From Leptospira ilyithenensis (GTDB lineage: Bacteria; Spirochaetota; Leptospiria; Leptospirales; Leptospiraceae), in the NCBI RefSeq assembly GCF_004771005.1, contig NZ_RQHV01000043.1, positions 1 to 64,000 on the forward strand: a DNA stretch of 64,000 bases, read 5' to 3'. Each line of letters opens with the position of its first letter. Positions within the stretch are counted from its first letter, which is position 1. A model generated the notes under the pieces. The model saw nothing but the letters and a program-made list of their open reading frames with translations, had not been told where the DNA came from and ran no database searches. A program made the translations under genes and the position numbers. This document shows positions 1-7,980 of the stretch, piece by piece.

Positions 1-1
1 G

Positions 2-180
2 GCAGAAAGTTTCTTCTCTACTTTAAAAAGAGAATTTACAAATCATCGAAGATTCAAAAATCTTGATGAAGCCAGATCAGATATTTTCTATTATATTGAA
101 ATCTTTATAATAGAAAAAGGTTACATTCGGCTATCGATTACAAAACTCTTGTTATGTTCGAACTGGAGTTGGCTGCCTAA
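2..180 (+). pseudogene. IS3-family transposase (OrfB), 3' remnant, frameshifted
   Basis: Reading from base 2 gives AESFFSTLKREFTNHRRF and then LDEARSDIFYYIEIF. This is the C-terminal part of an IS3/IS150-type DDE integrase, including the Glu of the catalytic triad in ESFFSTLKRE. At about 104-106 the frame slips by one base. The next frame, from 106, continues YNRKRLHSAIDY and ends ELELAA before the TAA at 178-180, which is the expected end of this family. One base therefore appears to be missing, so the gene is broken even apart from the truncation at the window edge. The rest of the element lies to the left, outside the window. Confidence 0.85.
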
Positions 181-183
181 GCA

Positions 184-210
184 GGTGTCCACAATATCGG
201 TGGAGGGTAT
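184..210. repeat. Possible right terminal inverted repeat of the IS3 remnant
   Basis: Just after the transposase stop lies GGTGTCCACAATATCGGTGG followed by AGGGTAT. IS3-family ends often look like TGTCC followed by a G-rich run. The left end is not in the window, so the pairing cannot be tested here. Bases 211-359 hold no gene I can support. A TATACT box at 316-321 lacks a well-spaced -35 partner. Confidence 0.4.
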
Positions 211-359
211 ACGAACGTCGGATAACACACAAAACATGCGGGATAAACGAAACAATAATGAATGTTCAAAAGCGTGCATTCTTAAAGATTGTAATAATCC
301 GATCAAAAGATAAAGTATACTACCTACTCTAATATTTAATCGAAAATCTATCAATTTCA

Positions 360-947
360 ATGCATAAATACATTTTTAGTTTAATCGCAATAGGTTTGAC
401 GGTATTTGCCTTCTTCCCCTATATCCGTTCCATTTTGAAAGGAAAGATAAAACCCCATGTTTTTTCTTGGATCATTTGGGGGATGACTACATTCATAGCT
501 TTTTTAGCACAATTAAAAGATAATGGAGGCGCGGGAGCTTGGCCTATTGGAATTTCGGGATTAATTACAATTTACGTTGCTGTGATTGCTTTTATCAACA
601 AGTCGGATAACTCAATTACCAAGATGGATTGGCTTTTTTTTATATTAGCAATTTCTTCCATACCTTTTTGGTATTTGACATCGGATCCTTTGATTGCCAT
701 TTTAATATTAACCATTACCGACTTGCTCGGGTTCGGACCCACTATTAAGAAGAGTTACTATTTTCCTTTTGAAGAAAAAATATCGTTCTTTCTTCTTTTT
801 CTAGTTAGAAATATTATTTCAATCTTCGCATTAGAGCACTATTCATTAACAACCGTTTTGTTCCCTGGGTTTATCGCGTTCGCTTGTTTTTCGTTAATAC
901 TTCTGTTGTTGATTCGAAGAAAGATATTAAATACCGACGAAAGTTGA
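360..947 (+). CDS. Small multi-pass inner-membrane protein, function unknown
   Basis: 195 residues that are almost entirely hydrophobic, with about six or seven predicted membrane segments (roughly residues 5-25, 32-50, 62-82, 90-108, 112-130, 145-163, 168-187). The N-terminal FFPYIRSILKGKIKPHVFSW resembles the Pro/Tyr-containing repeat of PQ-loop/SWEET-like small membrane proteins, and similar uncharacterised proteins exist in many bacteria. I cannot assign a substrate. It stands alone between the IS3 remnant and the convergent purT. There is no clear Shine-Dalgarno before the ATG at 360. Confidence 0.7.
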   Translation: MHKYIFSLIAIGLTVFAFFPYIRSILKGKIKPHVFSWIIWGMTTFIAFLAQLKDNGGAGAWPIGISGLITIYVAVIAFINKSDNSITKMDWLFFILAISSIPFWYLTSDPLIAILILTITDLLGFGPTIKKSYYFPFEEKISFFLLFLVRNIISIFALEHYSLTTVLFPGFIAFACFSLILLLLIRRKILNTDES

Positions 948-1021
948 CACTGCGAATCTTATTGGCAGCCTATCCGATGTTGGATATATATTCTATTTCA
1001 TCAAAACCAGCGTTTTAAATT

Positions 1022-2203
1022 TCAAATATCCAACCCGATAAAATCACGAATTTGCCTAGCATTCGCGCGAGCTTTTTCAATCGTTTCTCCTTTGGCAAGA
1101 GCCACACCCATTCTACGTTTTCCTTGAATCTCCGGCTTTCCGAACAATCGAATGTCGGCATTCTTTACTGATAATGCTTTCTCCATTCCTTTAAAACCGG
1201 GAGAAGAAATATTTCCTTCGAATAAAATGGCCGCTGAAGCCGCAGGAGTATAATATTCCAATTCAGGGATAGGTAAACCGAGCAAGGCACGGACATGAAG
1301 TGAGAACTCGGAATAATTTTGGCTGATCAAAGTGACAAGACCGGTATCATGCGGCCTCGGAGAAACTTCACTGAAATAAACTTCATCTCCTTTGATAAAT
1401 AACTCCACTCCGAAAATCCCATAACCGCCCAAACCGGTTGTTACTTTTTCCGCAATCCGCTTAGCAGACATTAGTGCCAAATCGGACATACATTGAGGCA
1501 TCCAGGATTCCACGTAATCTCCGTGAACTTGTTTATGCCCGATCGGTTCTAGAAAATCGGTTCCGCCTATATGACGTATGGTGAGTAAAGTGATTTCAAA
1601 ATCGAAGGAAATGAACTCTTCTATGATCATTCGCCCTTTTCCCGATCTTCCGCCGGTTTGGCCGTATTCCCAGGCATCCGGAATGTCTTTCTCTTCCCGG
1701 ATGAGGCTTTGTCCCTTTCCGGAAGAACTCATGATAGGCTTTACCACACAAGGCAATCCGATTTCCTTAATAAAGTTTTGAAATTCAGACGGATTATCCG
1801 CAAAACGATAGTTAGATGTTTTTAATCCGAGTTCGACACTTGCAAAATTCCGAATCCCTTCCCGATTCATAGTTAGATTCACTGCCTTGGCACTGGGAAC
1901 AATTTTAAAACCGTCGACCTCCAATTTTTCCAATGTTTTGGTATGAATGGCTTCAATTTCAGGAACGATAAAATCCGGTTTGATCTCACGAAGTGTGGAC
2001 TCCAAAACGATCGGATCCAACATATCAATGACTCTGAATTCATGCGCGACTTGCATTGCGGGGGCGTTGGGATATCGATCAATCGCTATGACATGGATTC
2101 CGAATCGCTGTGCTTCGATAGCGACTTCTTTACCGAGTTCCCCCGAGCCGAGTAAAACAAGTTTTGTAGAGGAAGAAGAAAAAGGAGTTCCGATTTTTTG
2201 CAT
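1022..2203 (-). CDS. purT: Formate-dependent phosphoribosylglycinamide formyltransferase
   Basis: 393 residues, the usual length of PurT. It makes formyl-GAR from GAR, formate and ATP, the folate-independent route for the third step of purine synthesis, in the cytoplasm. The N-terminal nucleotide-binding loop GSGELGKE is at residues 19-26. PEIEAIHT (81-88), a Lys in VVKP (155) and the flexible ATP-grasp loop SSSGKGQ (159-165) follow. SEVSPRPHDTG in the C-terminal half supplies metal and ATP contacts. It is the last gene of a minus-strand run, 60 bases after the thioesterase, but it may have its own promoter. purM is also in this window, far away. Confidence 0.96.
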   Translation of the reverse strand: MQKIGTPFSSSSTKLVLLGSGELGKEVAIEAQRFGIHVIAIDRYPNAPAMQVAHEFRVIDMLDPIVLESTLREIKPDFIVPEIEAIHTKTLEKLEVDGFKIVPSAKAVNLTMNREGIRNFASVELGLKTSNYRFADNPSEFQNFIKEIGLPCVVKPIMSSSGKGQSLIREEKDIPDAWEYGQTGGRSGKGRMIIEEFISFDFEITLLTIRHIGGTDFLEPIGHKQVHGDYVESWMPQCMSDLALMSAKRIAEKVTTGLGGYGIFGVELFIKGDEVYFSEVSPRPHDTGLVTLISQNYSEFSLHVRALLGLPIPELEYYTPAASAAILFEGNISSPGFKGMEKALSVKNADIRLFGKPEIQGKRRMGVALAKGETIEKARANARQIRDFIGLDI

Positions 2204-2263
2204 GACCCCGCCAGAGAAACATCCAATCCCTCAGTGACAAGTGAAATTGCGAATTTATGCTTC

Positions 2264-2710
2264 CTATTCTGCCTGTTTTTCGGAAAGCTTTAAAATTTCC
2301 GCAATCTCAAGCTTAACATTCATTATCTTTCGATTCACGGTATTCATGGAAATATAAGTCAATTCCCCGGAACAAATCAATCGGTCTTCTTTATAAATAC
2401 CTATACTCCAAAAGATCTTCGGTCCTTTGTATTCTCCTCCGATGTACAAATCCAATTCATCATCGAATTTTGCAGATGATTTGTAATCAAGAAGAGATCG
2501 GATGACATGAAAGTCGTTAGAATACTTTTCTACAAAATGATGGTATGAAATTCCTTTGGATCGGAAATATTCCGTAATCAGGACATCAATATAATTCAGA
2601 TAATTTGCATTGAATACAATCCCTTGGGAATCAACTTCCGAATAACGAACTCTCAGCGAATATTTGAATTTAAATTTTGTTTTGTCAATCTTGTCTTTCA
2701 TCAAAGACAT
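2264..2710 (-). CDS. Hotdog-fold acyl-CoA thioesterase (YbgC/FadM type)
   Basis: 148 residues, typical of single 4HBT hotdog proteins. The family signature RYSEVDSQGIVFNANYLNY sits at residues 22-40, with the catalytic Asp at 27, followed by the long helix with ITEYFR. The expected reaction is hydrolysis of acyl-CoA or another thioester in the cytoplasm; the chain length cannot be read from sequence. It lies 12 bases after the phytoene-desaturase-like gene, so it is very probably cotranscribed. A GGAGG lies only two bases before the first ATG, so the ATG at 2701 (residue 4) is an alternative start. Confidence 0.88.
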   Translation of the reverse strand: MSLMKDKIDKTKFKFKYSLRVRYSEVDSQGIVFNANYLNYIDVLITEYFRSKGISYHHFVEKYSNDFHVIRSLLDYKSSAKFDDELDLYIGGEYKGPKIFWSIGIYKEDRLICSGELTYISMNTVNRKIMNVKLEIAEILKLSEKQAE

Positions 2711-2722
2711 TTCCTCCGGAAT

Positions 2723-4177
2723 CTAAAATCGATCCATATCTTTTAATCGTTCCAGTTTCCTTAAAACCGAATTCGCTGCATGATAGCCGCACATCCCATG
2801 AACGCCTCCTCCGGGAGGAGTGGATGCAGAACAGATAAAAATATGCGGATTCGGCGTACTGTAAGGATTCCATCTTGCAACCGGACGAAGAAATGCCTGA
2901 GGAATGTCGGCAACGCCTCCTGTAATCGCACCTCCCGCATAATTATAATTATACGTTTCAAAATCTTTTGTATTCATTTTATGGCGGAATAAAATCCGAT
3001 CCTTAAACCCGGGGGCAAACCGTTCAACTTGATCTTCAATCGTATTTGTCAAATCAAGGGTTGAACCGAAAGGAACATGGCAATAGGCATAACCGGTATG
3101 TTTCCCTTGAGGTGCGCGGGTGGGATCAAACTGACTTTGCTGAACGAGAAGTACATATGGTTTTTCAGGATGTATTCCCCGCCAAACAGACGCTTCACCA
3201 AAAACGATTTCCTCCAAGGTTCCACCCAAATGAACAGTAGATGCCAATAAACAATTCCGGTCTTTCCAAGGGATAGGACCGTCTAACGCCCAATCCAGTT
3301 TAAATACTCCAGGTCCGTACCGATACGACTTCAATCGTTTCGTATATCCGCCGGGCAATACCGAACCCGCAATATTTGCCAATTGAACCGGATCCGTGTC
3401 AAACATTATGACCTTGGTTTTGGGTAGTTGGCGTAAACTGCCTACATAAAAATCAGTTTTGAATTCGACTCCCAAGGTTTTCAAATAGGCGACTAATGAT
3501 GTGGCGATTCCTTCGGAACCTCCCTTCACCACAGGCCAAGATTTCATATGCCCCGTAATAGCAAATAACAGTCCTAAGGCGGCAGTAAGAAAACTGTCCA
3601 AAGGAAGAATGGAATGAGCAGCAAGTCCCGCAAACAAAGCCTTTGCCCGCTCTCCTTCAAAACGACTCATAGCAAGTCCTTTTGCGGAACGGATCCCCAA
3701 AAGTCCGAATCGTAAAAGAGATAGCGGATGTTTTGGAATCCCCAGAGGGGCCAGCGCGTCCGCAAGCAAACCTTCCGGATGATTCAAAAATGGCCGAATG
3801 AGTTTTATATACGAATTCTCATCCTTTCCCAAACCTTCCGCTGTTTCTTTCAAGGAAGGATAAAGCATTACCGCAGGCTCGCCATCTAATGGGTGTGCTA
3901 CGGATGCCGTGGGTTCGATCCAATGCAGGCCATGTTTCTCCAAAGGAAGTGTTTTCAAATACGGAGATAAAATCCCCATGGGATGAGCTCCGGAACAAAT
4001 ATCATGCCGAAAACCCGGAAGGGTCAACTCACCCGTTCTCATTCCACCACCTAACCTATCTTTTACTTCCAAAATCAATACGGAATAACCCGCATTGGCA
4101 AAAACGGAAGCGGCAGCCAAACCGTTGGGGCCGGAACCTACGATACAAACATCATACCGGTCTTTGGCAAAGTTCAT
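2723..4177 (-). CDS. FAD-dependent oxidoreductase of the phytoene desaturase (CrtI-like) family
   Basis: 484 residues. The N-terminal Rossmann motif is complete: GSGPNG (14-19), the ribose-binding Glu (37) and RLGGGMRTG (41-49). The C-terminus carries the second FAD contact STPPGGGVHGMCGYHAA. The family includes carotenoid desaturases, isomerases and retinol saturases, so the substrate here is open. With no phytoene synthase or other crt gene nearby, a role in lipid or polyprenoid oxidation is as likely as pigment synthesis. It sits between the DUF3556 membrane protein and the thioesterase with short gaps of 13 and 12 bases, which indicates one operon. Confidence 0.88.
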   Translation of the reverse strand: MNFAKDRYDVCIVGSGPNGLAAASVFANAGYSVLILEVKDRLGGGMRTGELTLPGFRHDICSGAHPMGILSPYLKTLPLEKHGLHWIEPTASVAHPLDGEPAVMLYPSLKETAEGLGKDENSYIKLIRPFLNHPEGLLADALAPLGIPKHPLSLLRFGLLGIRSAKGLAMSRFEGERAKALFAGLAAHSILPLDSFLTAALGLLFAITGHMKSWPVVKGGSEGIATSLVAYLKTLGVEFKTDFYVGSLRQLPKTKVIMFDTDPVQLANIAGSVLPGGYTKRLKSYRYGPGVFKLDWALDGPIPWKDRNCLLASTVHLGGTLEEIVFGEASVWRGIHPEKPYVLLVQQSQFDPTRAPQGKHTGYAYCHVPFGSTLDLTNTIEDQVERFAPGFKDRILFRHKMNTKDFETYNYNYAGGAITGGVADIPQAFLRPVARWNPYSTPNPHIFICSASTPPGGGVHGMCGYHAANSVLRKLERLKDMDRF

Positions 4178-4190
4178 GATGAAAACAATC

Positions 4191-5837
4191 TCAATGAGCC
4201 GGCCAAGCCTGAAGTTTCCTTAGCTCCCGAACATCTACCGTTCCCGAAGACAGCAGTCCTTTTTTAGCGTCATAAATCCGATACTCTTGTGTGGATTTTC
4301 CGATTGGCTGTGCCTCCAAAAAGATACATCGAAGCTCTCCTTCTTCAAAATTGCATTGCGCCTGAACCAAACGTAATAGTTGTTCGTTGTGAAGATGACC
4401 TTCTCCGAAATTCCAACCTAACACAAGCCCCGCCACGAGTTCGCCTTCCATCCATTCGTAATCTTCGGAGCGATCTACCGCCTTGGGAACCAGTTGTTGG
4501 AATGCCCTTCCATGCAAGTGCATCAATCGAAATGCCATAACCTTGCTTAAAAGTCCGACGGAGGCATTTCTTGGATAGAAACGATCCAATTGTTTATAAA
4601 TCCCGGCGGATGTTTTTTTCAACTGATCCAGTTTGTTTGCGCTATCTCCTTTGAAGAGCCAAGCACCGCATGCCCAGTTCCCCGCATAATACCGCATAGC
4701 GAGCAAAAACGAAACCCATTCCGGTTTTATATTTCCCAAAAGCGGAAGAACAAAACTAGTAAGGATGATAAACGCCAGAATAGGATAGGAATCTACCGCA
4801 AAAGGAATCACATGGGAATTCATACCAAACAGAAAAAAACCCGCATAAACTACAAGAAAATTCCATTCGATAGGAACACCCATAGGTACATTGCTTGTGA
4901 TATAACTATGAAGTAAAACCATCAATACCAAGCCGAATACAACCACATCATACGAACCGAGAATACAACCTAACAAAAGTACAATCGGAGTTCCCATCTC
5001 CAAGGCAATCCCCATTCTTGCTTTGAGAATGGCAATCGAGGAAGGATTCAAATCCTCCGGATAATTGCGGTACATTGCTTTCCTATACCAGCTGAAAGGA
5101 GTGAACGGACTATTACTCGCCATCACACATACAACATAAGGGAAATGGTGGTTGAGTTTGGAGAAGCCGGCAAAAAACCAAAGTGCAATTTGCACGGCCA
5201 TGGCACCGGCAATCCAATTTCCGGCAAAAGCAAACACTACTACAGTCACCCAATAGTGTTCAGCCCGTGCTGCGAGAAATACCGTCTTGTCCAAAACGCC
5301 TAATATCGGTAATATGACTATGATAGGAAGATATTCGTTCAATCCGGGATTCGGATGAACCAAAGCCAGATATAAAAATACCAGGAGAGCCAAATACAGA
5401 CCTACTTCCAAAATACTCCGGGTTCTGTTTCCTATGATCGGAGCTCCATCAAATAATGGAAGTTTGGTGGTTCCGGGGTAAAGAAAATATAAAAAACCAC
5501 CGATCGGCGGAAAGTATCTTCCTGTAAGAGGCCCGCTTCCGCAGCCTAACCCCAATACTTCGAAACACAAACTCCATACGATCGCCTTTTGGAATGCAAT
5601 GGGATTCCACCACCATGAGATGGAGTCCCAGGCTCCAAGACCGGGAGTGAAAGAACAGAAGAAGCCCCAGGCCCAAATATAAAAAACAAGTTTCAATGCA
5701 TACACAATGTACGCACCCAAAGGCGAACCATACCCTTGCACAGCCCATGCCTGGCAGGCGAGCTTTGCTCTTTGGTTGAAGGATTTTTTAGCCCATTCCA
5801 AGGCATCGTAAGGTGGAGGAGTCGGAAAAAGAAACAT
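4191..5837 (-). CDS. DUF3556 family multi-pass membrane protein
   Basis: 548 residues with a long N-terminal membrane domain (about ten hydrophobic segments between residues 45 and 375) and a soluble tail of about 150 residues. The opening PTPPPYDALEWAKKSFNQRA, the GCGSGPLTGRYFPPIGG segment and the F..PFSWYRKAMYRNYPEDL segment match what I know of the DUF3556 family, which is frequent in mycobacteria and has no established function. Adjacency to a CrtI-like flavoenzyme, a thioesterase and a START-domain protein suggests hydrophobic-metabolite or lipid chemistry at the inner membrane. That role is inference only. Confidence 0.8.
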   Translation of the reverse strand: MFLFPTPPPYDALEWAKKSFNQRAKLACQAWAVQGYGSPLGAYIVYALKLVFYIWAWGFFCSFTPGLGAWDSISWWWNPIAFQKAIVWSLCFEVLGLGCGSGPLTGRYFPPIGGFLYFLYPGTTKLPLFDGAPIIGNRTRSILEVGLYLALLVFLYLALVHPNPGLNEYLPIIVILPILGVLDKTVFLAARAEHYWVTVVVFAFAGNWIAGAMAVQIALWFFAGFSKLNHHFPYVVCVMASNSPFTPFSWYRKAMYRNYPEDLNPSSIAILKARMGIALEMGTPIVLLLGCILGSYDVVVFGLVLMVLLHSYITSNVPMGVPIEWNFLVVYAGFFLFGMNSHVIPFAVDSYPILAFIILTSFVLPLLGNIKPEWVSFLLAMRYYAGNWACGAWLFKGDSANKLDQLKKTSAGIYKQLDRFYPRNASVGLLSKVMAFRLMHLHGRAFQQLVPKAVDRSEDYEWMEGELVAGLVLGWNFGEGHLHNEQLLRLVQAQCNFEEGELRCIFLEAQPIGKSTQEYRIYDAKKGLLSSGTVDVRELRKLQAWPAH

Positions 5838-5915
5838 GGGAAACCTGCCTTCTAGGTCAATTCATTCGAAAGGAGACTACACAGGTCCGTTTTCAATTCA
5901 ATCATTTTATAATGT

Positions 5916-6317
5916 TTATTTTTTTCTTCTTAAAAATTTCAAGCCGGACCATACTTCGGATACTGCGCATACCTTTACATCCACAACCCCCAAAGACAAA
6001 CCGATCTCTCTTACTGTATTTTCGTTGATATCCGTGAGAACTTTCGAAGAACCTTTGGGCCAGGAAATCCAAATCATTCCCTTCTCGGCCAAATGGGAAA
6101 CCAGTTCGGGGAATCTTTTCTCCAACTCTTTTTTCTCTTTGGTGAAAAGATGCAAATAGTCAAGAGGTCCCTTTAATGTTTTGGAAACCTTCACTTCGGA
6201 CAAATAAGCGGAAAGATCGGATTCCACATCATTCGGCAAAGAATGAAAAAAAATATTCATGCCTTCCTTAATTCCCAGTTTGTCCCCCAAAGTCTTTCCC
6301 GAATAACCGGCTGTCAT
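5916..6317 (-). CDS. DUF3052 family protein
   Basis: 133 residues. It opens with GYSGKTLGDKLGIKEGMN and contains GMIWISWPKGSSKV in the middle and the C-terminal GLVD-like segment GLSLGVVDVKVCAVSEVWSG, the recognisable layout of DUF3052, a small soluble family without known activity. Its start overlaps the stop of the upstream START-like gene by four bases, so translation is probably coupled. It is followed, after 78 bases, by the DUF3556 gene. Confidence 0.85.
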   Translation of the reverse strand: MTAGYSGKTLGDKLGIKEGMNIFFHSLPNDVESDLSAYLSEVKVSKTLKGPLDYLHLFTKEKKELEKRFPELVSHLAEKGMIWISWPKGSSKVLTDINENTVREIGLSLGVVDVKVCAVSEVWSGLKFLRRKK

Positions 6318-6826
6318 TTTTTCTTGCCCGACCTTTTCAATTCCTTTTCCATATAACTAATGTAAGCTTTTATTGTTGCGGTGTGACCGAAAATATATTT
6401 GGAAACAAACCGGAAAACAGGAGAAAATACTCTTCCGTTTTCCGTAATCGTAAGTTCCGTTCCATCGGGAACGATTTTTAGTTCAAACGTCCAGGAACCG
6501 CCGAAAGGTTTGTCCTCATCCATAATTTTGGATTCAATAAGACGGTTCTTTTCATCACGGACGAAAGAATAGGTCATAACATTTTTATGAGAGTCAGTTT
6601 CCTTCCAAGAAATAGAATCCACCGGTTGAATCAGTTTGAGATCGGGACGCCACAAAGGATAATCTTGGAAACTTTTGATCTTTCTGTAAATGATTTCCGG
6701 AGAAGAAGGAAATACCCGAGAGAGGCTCACAGTATGAGCCACAGGAAGAAATCTCCCGATCAGGTAAATGATAAAACCGATAACAACCAGGAAAACAAAT
6801 ATGTATATTAAAATATTATAAATCAT
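6314..6826 (-). CDS. Membrane-anchored SRPBCC (START-like) protein
   Basis: 170 residues: an N-terminal hydrophobic anchor (residues 3-24) and then a polyketide-cyclase/START-like fold, recognisable from the opening strand VSLSRVFPSSPEIIYRKI, the loop DYPLWRPDL and the later GSWTFELKIVPDGTELTITE. Such folds bind hydrophobic ligands in a deep cavity. This is the first gene of the minus-strand run down to the thioesterase, and its promoter should lie in the gap 6827-7146. The start is the first ATG and gives a sensible anchor. Confidence 0.82.
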   Translation of the reverse strand: MIYNILIYIFVFLVVIGFIIYLIGRFLPVAHTVSLSRVFPSSPEIIYRKIKSFQDYPLWRPDLKLIQPVDSISWKETDSHKNVMTYSFVRDEKNRLIESKIMDEDKPFGGSWTFELKIVPDGTELTITENGRVFSPVFRFVSKYIFGHTATIKAYISYMEKELKRSGKKK

Positions 6827-6895
6827 AAATTACTATATCCCGGGTTGGACAACCCTCAAAGAAAGAACGTCTTGAGATAAAATCTAGTTCCTACC

Positions 6896-6935
6896 AAAAC
6901 CGAAGTCAATTTATTTATTCATAGAAATCGGTTTT
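6896..6935. repeat. 8-base inverted repeat AAAACCGA / TCGGTTTT
   Basis: Perfect 8-base arms at 6896-6903 and 6928-6935 flank a 24-base AT-rich centre. It is upstream of the minus-strand START-like gene. It could be a regulator site or a weak stem. Confidence 0.5.
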
Positions 6936-7034
6936 ATGAATTAACATAAACTATATGACAGTTCTTAAAAGAAATTGTTCCGGCTTCTAATTCCTTTTAT
7001 ACCGGATTTTACAAAAAACCCAATGAAAGCCGGC

Positions 7035-7083
7035 AAAAACCGAAATAGGTTTTGGCGCTGAAAAATGAATTGCCCCGGTTTTT
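7035..7083. repeat. 8-base inverted repeat AAAAACCG / CGGTTTTT
   Basis: Perfect 8-base arms at 7035-7042 and 7076-7083, 33 bases apart. They share the ACCG core with the repeat at 6896-6935. The pair lies 64 bases before the pirin start, a reasonable place for an operator. Confidence 0.5.
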
Positions 7084-7146
7084 CCGACAGCAGATTTCAA
7101 ATTTAAGACTAGCCATAACCGATACTTTGTTCGTCTAATCCATACT

Positions 7147-7980
7147 ATGGGTCAAAGAAAAATTTTATACAAAACAAGTGGTATTGAAGCAACCGATGGA
7201 GCGGGAGTCAAATTACGCAGGATGCTTGGGACGGAAGAACTTCCCAACCTTGACCCCTTTCTTATGTTAGATACATTTAAAAGCGATAGTCCTGACGATT
7301 ATTTGGCGGGGTTTCCAAACCACCCTCATCGGGGATTTGAAACAGTCACCTATCTTCTGGATGGAGTGATGGAGCATAATGACTCCAAAGGCAACAAAGG
7401 AGTTTTGGAAAAAGGCGGAGTGCAATGGATGACCGCAGGACGCGGGATTGTTCATAGTGAAATGCCCAAACAAGAAAATGGAATGTTACGCGGCTATCAG
7501 CTTTGGCTCAACCTTCCTTCCCAGTTGAAAATGATTGAACCAGGTTATTTTGATGTTTCCAGAAAAGACTGGGCGAGGCTGGAGCAGGAAGGCGGACATG
7601 CGGACATTCTGTCCGGAGAAATCTCAGGAATAAAAGGACCAGCCCAGTCAAAAACGCCGATCCTCTACATTCATTGGTTCCTAAAGCCTAACGGTAGTTT
7701 GCAGATCCCGGTCGCTATAGATTGGAACGGTTTCATCCATGTATCGGAAGGTGATGTGGAAATCGGAGATACAAAACTTCCCAACGGTTATTTGGGGATC
7801 TTCGGCAATGGAGAAGAAATCACCATTAAAAATCCGGAAAAACAAACCGCCGACGGAATTCTTGTGATCGGCCAACCGATCGGAGAGCCGATTGCACAGT
7901 ACGGGCCTTTTGTGATGAATACCAAAGAAGAAATCATGCAAGCATTTACAGATTTCCAATCGGGAAATTTCGGCCGTTGA
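7147..7980 (+). CDS. Pirin family protein
   Basis: 277 residues, typical of bicupin pirins. The iron ligands of the N-terminal cupin can be placed from the motifs: His59 and His61 in PNHPHRGFETVTYLLDG, and His103 and Glu105 in TAGRGIVHSEMP. Some members have quercetin 2,3-dioxygenase activity and others act as regulators; the sequence does not decide between these. Its stop overlaps the TTG start of mnmD by four bases, so the three genes from 7147 to 9927 look like one operon. Confidence 0.93.
   Translation: MGQRKILYKTSGIEATDGAGVKLRRMLGTEELPNLDPFLMLDTFKSDSPDDYLAGFPNHPHRGFETVTYLLDGVMEHNDSKGNKGVLEKGGVQWMTAGRGIVHSEMPKQENGMLRGYQLWLNLPSQLKMIEPGYFDVSRKDWARLEQEGGHADILSGEISGIKGPAQSKTPILYIHWFLKPNGSLQIPVAIDWNGFIHVSEGDVEIGDTKLPNGYLGIFGNGEEITIKNPEKQTADGILVIGQPIGEPIAQYGPFVMNTKEEIMQAFTDFQSGNFGR

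Larger units (their letters stand above)
6827..7146. other. Divergent intergenic region with paired inverted repeats
   Basis: This 320-base gap separates the divergent START-like operon and the pirin gene and has no ORF I can support. It contains several exact inverted repeats. AAAACCGA at 6896-6903 pairs with TCGGTTTT at 6928-6935. AAAAACCG at 7035-7042 pairs with CGGTTTTT at 7076-7083. A short GGGTT/AACCC hairpin lies at 6842-6855. The repeated ACCGA/TCGGT core suggests either operators for a shared regulator or cruciform-prone spacer. Confidence 0.5.

Noticed and set aside
316..321. TATACT as a promoter of the gene at 360
   Set aside because: No -35-like hexamer lies 15-19 bases upstream; the nearest, TTGTAA, is 21 bases away.
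121..360. 79-residue minus-strand ORF over the IS3 end
   Set aside because: It is antisense to a recognisable transposase C-terminus and has no family resemblance or ribosome site.
971..1034. GTTGGATAT / ATATCCAAC inverted repeat after the first gene
   Set aside because: One arm is in the purT coding end, the loop is about 38 bases and no T-run follows, so a terminator call is not supported.
2723..4177. Carotenoid biosynthesis locus
   Set aside because: Only one CrtI-like gene is present, without phytoene synthase, cyclase or ketolase, and the family is broader than carotenoid enzymes.
7147..7980. Quercetinase assignment for the pirin
   Set aside because: The metal ligands are present, but this activity is known only for some members and no context supports it.
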